From: Chloroflexota bacterium
GTDB taxonomy: Bacteria; Chloroflexota; Anaerolineae; Anaerolineales; UBA4823
Length of the DNA stretch: 5,901 bases
Direction of reading: 5' to 3'
Assembly: GCA_030636125.1 (NCBI GenBank)
Contig: DAOVXM010000190.1
Span: 1-5,901 of the forward strand
Part shown: positions 1 to 5,163 of the stretch, one piece after another
How the letters are laid out: every line of letters begins with the position of its first letter
Numbering within the stretch: position 1 is the stretch's first letter
The notes under the pieces: generated by a model
Databases searched by the model: none
The model's input: the letters and a program-made list of their open reading frames with translations, nothing else
Told to the model about the DNA's origin: nothing
Translations under genes and position numbers: made by a program

Positions 1-824
1 ACACAGCCTCCCTCATCGATACTGATATCGATTATGACGGATCGTGGTTTCATAGTTTGGACCATTTCTCGCGATACAATGATGGGTGTGCGTTGGTTGG
101 GTACTAAGACAGCGCCGACGAGAACATCTGCGTAGGTGCAAGCGCGGGCGATGTTTACGGGGTTAGAAATCATGGTGACAATCCCTGGGTAGCGTTCATG
201 TATTTGTTGTAGTGCATTAATATTGATGTCTAATACAGTAACTTGAGCGCTCATACCAACGAAGGCTGAGGTGGCGCGTCCTCCTACCACCCCCGCACCG
301 ATGATTACAACCTCTGCAGGTGGAACACCAGCCACGCCACCAAGCAAGATACCTTTGCCACCTGAATCGTTTTGTAGCAAACGTGCAGCAATCTGCGGCA
401 CCATTTGTCCACCAATCTGTGCCAAAGCCGTTCGTACGGGAACACGACCATCACTCAACTGGATCTGTTCAAGGGCGATGGCGGTGATTTTGTTCTCTAA
501 AAGCAAATCGATTTTATCTTGACGAGCAGAGTTAAGGTGCAATAAACCTGCAACGGAAGTTCCGGGTTGCAACCACTTGATTTCGTCCAACAATGGGCGC
601 GCGACTTTTAGCAATAAATCAGCTCTTCCAAAAATCTCATGGGTTGAATACACTATGCGGGCGCCAGCATGTTCGTATTCCTGATCGCTGAAGCCGGCTC
701 CAAGACCAGCTTCATGTTCGACATAACACGTATGTCCCCGCTTTGAAAGCATTTGAACGGCGGATGGAGATAAGCCAACCCGGAGTTCAAGGGGGCGGCG
801 TTCTTTTGGGATGCATATGTTCAT
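1..824 (-). CDS. ald: Alanine dehydrogenase-family NAD-dependent enzyme (3' end outside window)
   Basis: An unbroken frame of 274 codons runs off the left edge. The family (alanine dehydrogenase/PNT N- and C-terminal domains) reversibly deaminates L-alanine to pyruvate and ammonium with NAD in the cytosol. Visible landmarks are Pro6-Lys7-Glu8 and Arg15-Val16-Gly17 at the N-terminus, Lys73, His96, the GVAGVPPAEVVIIGAG stretch, the Rossmann motif GAGVVGG (176-182) and Asp199 at the end of the next strand, which favours NAD. The visible part ends at Ser-Ile-Asp270-Glu-Gly-Gly-Cys. From my memory of the family, Arg15, Lys75, His96 and Asp270 are the active-site residues; here Lys75 is Ala (K-V-A-R-P instead of K-V-K-E-P) and the usual PMSEVAG loop reads TALAQIG. 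It may therefore be a divergent member with altered substrate or activity. The ATG start has a GGGTGAG just upstream. About 95 residues should be missing beyond the edge. The family is certain; the exact reaction is less so. Confidence 0.85.
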   Translation of the reverse strand, partial: MNICIPKERRPLELRVGLSPSAVQMLSKRGHTCYVEHEAGLGAGFSDQEYEHAGARIVYSTHEIFGRADLLLKVARPLLDEIKWLQPGTSVAGLLHLNSARQDKIDLLLENKITAIALEQIQLSDGRVPVRTALAQIGGQMVPQIAARLLQNDSGGKGILLGGVAGVPPAEVVIIGAGVVGGRATSAFVGMSAQVTVLDININALQQIHERYPGIVTMISNPVNIARACTYADVLVGAVLVPNQRTPIIVSREMVQTMKPRSVIIDISIDEGGC

Positions 825-826
825 AA

Positions 827-833
827 CTCACCC
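827..833 (-). promoter_or_regulatory. Shine-Dalgarno-like site of the ald-family gene
   Basis: On the minus strand GGGTGAG lies 2 nt before the ATG at 824-822. Its GGTGA core matches the 3' part of the canonical AGGAGGTGA, so the short spacing is acceptable. It supports this ATG, which also places the conserved Pro-Lys-Glu of the family at residues 6-8. Confidence 0.5.
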
Positions 834-876
834 AGTAATATTGATAGGGCTTACGAAGTCCAGGGTGGAAAACTCC

Positions 877-917
877 GAAAATGGGGAATGCGGTCTGTAC
901 TTGCCCCCCCCATTTTC
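877..917. repeat. 10-bp perfect inverted repeat in the rocD-ald gap
   Basis: GAAAATGGGG at 877-886 is the exact reverse complement of CCCCATTTTC at 908-917, with a 21-nt spacer that includes part of a run of eight C (904-911). As minus-strand RNA it would form a hairpin about 53 nt before the ald start codon. No U-tract follows on either strand, so it is not a standard intrinsic terminator. It could be an operator, an attenuator-like leader structure or an RNA-processing site. The repeat is directly visible; its function is unknown. Confidence 0.5.
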
Positions 918-963
918 AGGCTCTTACCATTTCAACTCCGTAAAACCTCATAAAGAAAGATGC

Positions 964-2166
964 TTACGGCATAGTCAACACTTCACGGATACGCGGTATA
1001 GCCCAATCCAAGGTCTCTTGTTCGATAATCAGCGGGGGGGCAAAACGGATAACATTTTCGTGGGTTTCCTTAGCCAGGATGCTCTGGGTTTGAAGCCCCT
1101 CACAAAATCGACGCGCACCACCCGCTTCAGGTTTCAGCTCTACCCCGATTAGCAAACCTTTCCCGCGTACTTCTTTGATATGGCGACTAGGTATTTCGGC
1201 CAGATGGTCCATAAAATATTCACCCACCTGGGCGGCGTTTTCTGATAAATTTTCATCTGTGATCACATCTATCGCAGCGCGCGCGATAGCTGCGCCTAAG
1301 GGATTGCCACCAAATGTAGAGCCGTGCTCCCCTGGATTGAATAATCCTAATATGGGTCTGTCGGCGAGCACGGCGGAAACTGGATAAAAACCTCCAGATA
1401 GGGCTTTGCCGAGTATGACCATATCAGGTCTCACATCCTCATGGTCGCAAGCGAATAACCTTCCTGTACGTCCCAAACCGGTTTGGATCTCATCAGCGAT
1501 TAGTAAGACGTTATTCTGGTCACAGATCTGGCGTAGACGCTTCAAGTAACCTGAGGGGGGCACAACCACTCCAGCCTCTCCCTGTATTGGTTCGATGAGT
1601 ACCGCTGCGGTATTCGACGAGATCGCGTTGGTGATCGCATCAATATCTCCAAAAGGTACGGTAACGAAACCTGGTGTGAATGGACCAAAATCGTCCCGGT
1701 AAAGATCTTCAGAGGAGAAGGATATAATGCTGATGGTTCGACCGTGGAAATTGCCACTACATGTGATAATTTCGGCTTTGTATCGGGGTATCCCTTTTAC
1801 TTCGTAAGCCCATTTGCGAGCTAGCTTGATCGCGGTTTCTACAGCTTCCGCGCCCGTATTCATAAGGATTGACATCTCATAACCGGTAAGATTGGCAATG
1901 TCTTGATAGAGGAGAGGAAGTTGATCATTGCGAAAGGCGCGTGAGGTGAGGGTCAATTTGGAAGCCTGGTTTTGTAGAGCATCTAATATCTTGGGGTGAA
2001 CATGACCCTGATTGAGTGCGGAGTAGGCACTCAGAAAATCTAGGTATCGTTTGCCTTCAACGTCCTCCACCCAAACGCCTTCTCCACCTGTGAGCACTAC
2101 GTCCAGGGGCTTGTAATTATGTGCCCCATATTTTTCTGCGAGATCGATATAATCCTGCGATTGCAT
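964..2166 (-). CDS. rocD: Ornithine aminotransferase (ornithine--oxo-acid transaminase)
   Basis: This 400-residue class III (fold type I) PLP aminotransferase has the usual length for bacterial RocD. It moves the delta-amino group of ornithine to 2-oxoglutarate, giving glutamate-5-semialdehyde and glutamate, in cytosolic arginine/ornithine-proline metabolism. The N-terminal Y-G-A-H-N-Y18 and F-L-S-A-Y48-S-A motifs are typical of OAT; Y18 and Y48 match human Tyr55 and Tyr85. Others are N-F-H-G-R143-T (human Arg180), Glu197 in EPIQGEAGVVVP (Glu235), Asp225 in ADEIQTGLGRTG (Asp263), the Schiff-base Lys254 in ILGKALSGG (Lys292), and Arg374 in NVIRFAPPL (Arg413). All catalytic positions are intact, so activity is expected. 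The ATG start has only a weak AAAGAA upstream. It sits 200 bp after the transporter gene and 139 bp before the ald-family gene, on the same strand. N-acetylornithine or GABA aminotransferase is possible but fits the N-terminal motifs much less well. Confidence 0.95.
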   Translation of the reverse strand: MQSQDYIDLAEKYGAHNYKPLDVVLTGGEGVWVEDVEGKRYLDFLSAYSALNQGHVHPKILDALQNQASKLTLTSRAFRNDQLPLLYQDIANLTGYEMSILMNTGAEAVETAIKLARKWAYEVKGIPRYKAEIITCSGNFHGRTISIISFSSEDLYRDDFGPFTPGFVTVPFGDIDAITNAISSNTAAVLIEPIQGEAGVVVPPSGYLKRLRQICDQNNVLLIADEIQTGLGRTGRLFACDHEDVRPDMVILGKALSGGFYPVSAVLADRPILGLFNPGEHGSTFGGNPLGAAIARAAIDVITDENLSENAAQVGEYFMDHLAEIPSRHIKEVRGKGLLIGVELKPEAGGARRFCEGLQTQSILAKETHENVIRFAPPLIIEQETLDWAIPRIREVLTMP

Positions 2167-2232
2167 AGTGTATTCTTTGTTGTCTGGCTTTTCTCTTTGT
2201 TAAGCAAGGATGTATAAAGATAGGATTTTAGC

Positions 2233-2238
2233 AGTATA
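2233..2238 (-). promoter_or_regulatory. Possible -10 element upstream of rocD
   Basis: Minus-strand TATACT, preceded by TGA, lies about 67 nt upstream of the rocD ATG in AT-rich sequence and matches five of six bases of TATAAT. I find no good -35 hexamer at 16-18 nt, so this is only a candidate. It would fit rocD having its own promoter, separate from the transporter gene. Confidence 0.25.
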
Positions 2239-2261
2239 TCATAGGTGACAGGGATGGTTAT

Positions 2262-2278
2262 TAGTTCCCCCCAATTTT
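2262..2278 (-). promoter_or_regulatory. G-run motif upstream of rocD, similar to one upstream of ald
   Basis: On the minus strand the stretch reads AAAATT-GGGGGG-AACTA, 95 nt before the rocD start. A similar stretch, AAAAT-GGGGGGGG-CAAGTA, occurs at 916-898, 73 nt before the ald start. The shared composition and similar distance suggest a common regulatory site, but two copies could also be chance. Function is unassigned. Confidence 0.25.
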
Positions 2279-2298
2279 AATGAGATGGATATTATTAC

Positions 2299-2309
2299 TG
2301 TGAATCACA
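2299..2309. promoter_or_regulatory. Palindrome TGTGAATCACA, candidate operator
   Basis: An exact 11-bp dyad (TGTGA-A-TCACA) sits in the 200-bp gap, 132 nt upstream of the rocD start. The half-sites resemble CRP-type TGTGA/TCACA, but the 1-nt spacer is too short for a standard CRP site (6 nt). A helix-turn-helix dimer with closely spaced half-sites would fit better. Only the symmetry is observed; the regulator is unknown. Confidence 0.3.
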
Positions 2310-2366
2310 ACGCCTGAATGGGAAAATAATGATGTAACTTGAGTTTTTATCTTAGGGAAAATGGTG

Positions 2367-3398
2367 TTAGTCGTGAGGTTGCCAGGGGAAGCCAGAGTTG
2401 TAGCCTGGGGGACGTAACCAACTCAACCACCCGCCGGAACTTTGTTTGTTTGGTTTGGATTTATCCACAATTACCATCATTAAACTGATAATGAGGATGA
2501 GCGCTCCAACCCATTGCCCGAGAGTGAATCTTTCTCCGAGGAATATATGTGCGAAGGCAACTGCTACTAAAAGTTCACTAAGCCCTAATAAAGCTGTTTG
2601 CATGCCCCCAAGATGTTTGACTCCTAAAAAAAGCATAAGACGCGAAATGAAAGTTACTAGAGTCAAGCCGATTATCGGCCACCAAATTTTAGTGTCGGTT
2701 GGTATGGCATTTGATCCGGAAAATAAAAATACAGGCACAACAATTACGCTCATTGCCATTAAAGTATAGAGTGTTACTGTTTGAGCTGGCATATCATATA
2801 GGACACGCTGGTTAATTGGGATGTGCAGCGCATATAGTGCGGACGCGATCAGCATCATGGCGATCCCTACAATATCCATCTGTCCTTGTCCAGCTTGCGT
2901 GAGTAGGAATATGGCGGGGATTGCGAGCAAGAGTCGTAAAAACGTTATCTGGCTTGGTTTTTGACGGTCAAGCAGAAGCCACATAACTAGAAAAAGTGGA
3001 TACATAGAATATAGAAGATGTCCCAACCCAGCGTCTATTCGCCCTAAGGCAGTGTAATAAAAAAGTGAACCTAGTCCATTTGCCCCACCAGCCAGCAAGC
3101 AACCAATAAATCCTGCTGGATAAATATATAGGAAACGGCGGTGAAAAATAAGCATAACGAACAGTAAGAGTGTGGCAGCCAATATCGTTCTGAATGCAAC
3201 CACAGCCAGTGGTGAAGCTCCATGAACAATAGCTGATTTTCCGAGAACTGGGGTCAAACCAAGGAATATTGCAGACATTAATGCCGCTGATATCCCCTTG
3301 GCGCGAATGCTTTGGCTCCGAGATTTTTTCGGCTGGTTAGCCCGCGTGAATATATTTGAGAATATGTTGGATTTTGGGACTATACGGGTATCATCCAT
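2367..3398 (-). CDS. EamA/DMT-family membrane transporter
   Basis: This 343-residue integral membrane protein has the ten-helix layout of the drug/metabolite transporter superfamily, with two EamA repeats of five helices. Approximate helices are 36-55, 63-85, 94-117, 122-143, 151-168, 174-195, 206-227, 238-259, 265-286 and 294-313. Family signatures are F-Y-Y-T-A-L-G (113-119) with L-L-Y-S-M-Y-P-L-F at the end of repeat 1, and L-G-L-S-E-L-L with F-L-G-E-R-F-T (286-292) at the end of repeat 2. A basic, hydrophilic N-tail of about 34 residues and a C-tail of about 30 flank the core. The family includes amino-acid and metabolite exporters such as the threonine/homoserine exporter RhtA, but substrate cannot be read from sequence. 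The ATG start has no strong Shine-Dalgarno. It begins 64 nt after the threonine synthase-receiver gene, probably in the same transcript, so export of a product or precursor of that enzyme is a reasonable guess. Confidence 0.9.
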   Translation of the reverse strand: MDDTRIVPKSNIFSNIFTRANQPKKSRSQSIRAKGISAALMSAIFLGLTPVLGKSAIVHGASPLAVVAFRTILAATLLLFVMLIFHRRFLYIYPAGFIGCLLAGGANGLGSLFYYTALGRIDAGLGHLLYSMYPLFLVMWLLLDRQKPSQITFLRLLLAIPAIFLLTQAGQGQMDIVGIAMMLIASALYALHIPINQRVLYDMPAQTVTLYTLMAMSVIVVPVFLFSGSNAIPTDTKIWWPIIGLTLVTFISRLMLFLGVKHLGGMQTALLGLSELLVAVAFAHIFLGERFTLGQWVGALILIISLMMVIVDKSKPNKQSSGGWLSWLRPPGYNSGFPWQPHD

Positions 3399-3462
3399 TA
3401 AAGGCTGCTCTTGCTCATGTTTTAAACTATCTTTTTAGCAGCTGAGCGAGATTGATAAGAAA

Positions 3463-5148
3463 TCATTTAATAAGCGCAAGGACTTCATCCATCAATTCGT
3501 CATTCATAAATTCCCCTTTTTGCATTAATGCGTGGATTTGTCCTTGCAGGCGTTTTGTCTCACCGGGGGTCAAGTCTTTGGCAGTGACTACGATCACTGG
3601 GATTGGGGCTGTCTCTGGCTTGGCTTTCAATGCATCCAGAACGCTAAAGCCATCCACTTCAGGCATCATTAAATCCAATATGATCAAGTCAGGTAATTCT
3701 TCCTGGGCTAAGATAATTGCCTCGTTTCCGTTAGTCGCTTCAAAGATTGAGTATTCACCCTGAGATTGAAGGATGCGCCGGATTAACCGGAGCGCATCGG
3801 GCGTATCATCCACGATCAATACGCGCGGGAATCGATCGTCTGTTACCCGGCTTAACGCAGCCAGTAATCCTTCCTGAGGGGTTTCTAGAGCTTCTTGGGA
3901 AGGTAATACAACATTTCGCGCCCAGCCATTGCCCAGAATGATTTTTTCCACCGGCATGGTATGACCCGTGCAATTAACGACAATAATATCAGTTGGCTTA
4001 ATCAGTCCAGCACGGGTTGCCTTTATTAATCCTGCAAAGGCTACCGCTGCTGCTGGTTCGACGGATATACCTTCCATTTTGGCCAGGATATGAATGGTGC
4101 GGAAGGTCTCTTCATCTGAAACGTATTCAAAGAATCCACCATTGTATTGCTGCATTCGTTGACAAAGTAAGGTGTATGTTCGTCCTGGGTCCCCAGTCGC
4201 CAATGTAGCGATATGAGTTCGCGGAGATCGAATTGGTTCGGCGACATTTAATCCTTGTTTCCAGGCATGCGCCATTGGAGCGCATCCTTCGGTTTGAATA
4301 TTGGCAATAGCTGGGATACTTTCTGTAAGTCCCATCTGATTTAATTCTTGAAAGCCCTTTAAAACACCCAATGGACCTAGGCCGCCGCTGACTGCCTGGA
4401 AATACCAATCCGGTGTGCGCCAAGGAAGAGGTTGTTGATGGATTGGTTGACGATCGGGTTGAGTTTCGGCTGTGATTTGTTCTACTATCTCGTAGGCTAT
4501 GGTTTTCATCGCTTCGATGGAGGGGATTGTCCTCGCGCCTCGTTCCAAACATAAGCCCCTTTGGTGGGCAAACTCTGTTGCGACCTTCTTGGCCTGATCG
4601 TATGTTGAAGTTACCTTAACCACCTCAGTTCCGTAAATAGCTACTTCACGCATTTTCTCCGCGGGAACGAGACTAGTCAGAAAAGCCCATAACTTGATAC
4701 CCGCCCGGGCAGCGTACGCGGAGTAGGCGATGGCAACATTGCCTGTTGAGGCAAGAACTGCCTCGGTGATGCCCGCTTCTTTTAGCGATGCGATCGCTAC
4801 CGCTGCCTGTCGATCTTTAAATGAGCTGGTGGGTCCCTGGCGCTCGTCCTTTATGTAGATGTTGGGTAAGCCGAGCATTAAACCAAGGCTAGTGGCCTTG
4901 ATCAGCGGCGTACCACCTTCTCCCATGAATAATGAAGAATTAATATCGTTAATCGGTAATAATTCCCGGTAACGCCAGAGATCGAATGAGCGCCCAGCTA
5001 GTAGAGAGGGAAAAGATGCACCAATTGCGGCATAATCATAACGAGCTTCACTCCAAGTACTACCACAATTTGGACACGAATTATTCAATGGAGAGTATCT
5101 ATAATGATAGTTACAATCCAGGCATTCTGCGAAAAAATCAGATGGCAA
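3463..5148 (-). CDS. thrC: Threonine synthase-like PLP enzyme fused to a C-terminal response-regulator receiver domain
   Basis: One uninterrupted frame of 561 residues joins two unrelated modules. Residues 1-410 are a fold-type II PLP enzyme like threonine synthase, which converts O-phosphohomoserine to threonine and phosphate. They contain a zinc ribbon (Cys9, Cys12, Cys25, Cys28), LWRYRELLP (57-65), the Schiff-base Lys111 in PTSSFKDR, ASTGNVAIAYSAYAARAG (133-150), the phosphate-binding-type SGGLGPLG (254-261) and NCTGHTMP (392-399). After a linker of about 30 residues, residues 441-561 form a receiver with the acidic pair Asp447-Asp448, phosphoacceptor Asp492 in LDLMMPEVDG, Thr522 and Lys544, so it should be phosphorylatable. 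Ordinary threonine synthases end near the first module. SSFKDR and TGHTMP differ from the common GSFKDR and TGHGL, so a different amino-acid substrate is possible. The start is TTG, fixed by AGGAG 6 nt upstream and a stop just before it. It lies 15 nt after a tandem-receiver gene, consistent with co-transcription and signalling control. Confidence 0.9.
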   Translation of the reverse strand: MPSDFFAECLDCNYHYRYSPLNNSCPNCGSTWSEARYDYAAIGASFPSLLAGRSFDLWRYRELLPINDINSSLFMGEGGTPLIKATSLGLMLGLPNIYIKDERQGPTSSFKDRQAAVAIASLKEAGITEAVLASTGNVAIAYSAYAARAGIKLWAFLTSLVPAEKMREVAIYGTEVVKVTSTYDQAKKVATEFAHQRGLCLERGARTIPSIEAMKTIAYEIVEQITAETQPDRQPIHQQPLPWRTPDWYFQAVSGGLGPLGVLKGFQELNQMGLTESIPAIANIQTEGCAPMAHAWKQGLNVAEPIRSPRTHIATLATGDPGRTYTLLCQRMQQYNGGFFEYVSDEETFRTIHILAKMEGISVEPAAAVAFAGLIKATRAGLIKPTDIIVVNCTGHTMPVEKIILGNGWARNVVLPSQEALETPQEGLLAALSRVTDDRFPRVLIVDDTPDALRLIRRILQSQGEYSIFEATNGNEAIILAQEELPDLIILDLMMPEVDGFSVLDALKAKPETAPIPVIVVTAKDLTPGETKRLQGQIHALMQKGEFMNDELMDEVLALIK

Positions 5149-5154
5149 TATGGT

Positions 5155-5159
5155 CTCCT
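5155..5159 (-). promoter_or_regulatory. Ribosome binding site that fixes the TTG start of the threonine synthase-receiver gene
   Basis: Minus-strand AGGAG lies 6 nt before TTG (5148-5146). An in-frame TAG (5160-5158) overlaps this site, so no earlier start is possible. The next in-frame methionine is Met75, after the zinc ribbon and the LWRYRELLP motif, so TTG is the only start that keeps the whole enzyme. The site lies in the 15-nt gap after the preceding gene's stop codon. Confidence 0.85.
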
Positions 5160-5163
5160 ATGA

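Noticed and set aside
271..522. An 83-codon plus-strand open frame rich in Pro/Thr
   Set aside because: It is fully antisense to the conserved Rossmann region of the ald-family gene; the low-complexity start mirrors the opposite glycine-rich coding sequence.
871..940. Direct repeat AACTCCG at 871-877 and 934-940, 63 bp apart
   Set aside because: The spacing equals about six helical turns, but a 7-bp match is too short to claim as a binding-site pair without comparative support.
811..1152. A 113-codon plus-strand open frame across the ald start, the gap and the 3' end of rocD
   Set aside because: It overlaps two well-supported genes antisense, has no recognisable domain, and its composition follows from the coding strand opposite.
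2320..2362. Direct repeat GGGAAAAT at 2320-2327 and 2355-2362
   Set aside because: Two 8-bp copies in AT-rich noncoding sequence are easily explained by chance; there is no further array or symmetry.
3399..3462. A possible terminator between the fusion gene and the transporter (GCTGCT...AGCAGC)
   Set aside because: The stem is only 6 bp with a loop of about 27 nt, and no U-tract follows, so read-through is more likely.
3463..3840. The receiver as a separate gene wrongly joined to the threonine synthase
   Set aside because: No stop codon separates the modules, the linker is in frame, and there is no Shine-Dalgarno plus start codon at the module boundary. Only a sequencing error could create the fusion, and nothing in the sequence suggests one.
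4127..4552. A 141-codon minus-strand open frame inside the threonine synthase module
   Set aside because: It is in another frame of a gene with strong motifs on both sides, and its Ser/Arg/Asn-rich translation resembles no family.
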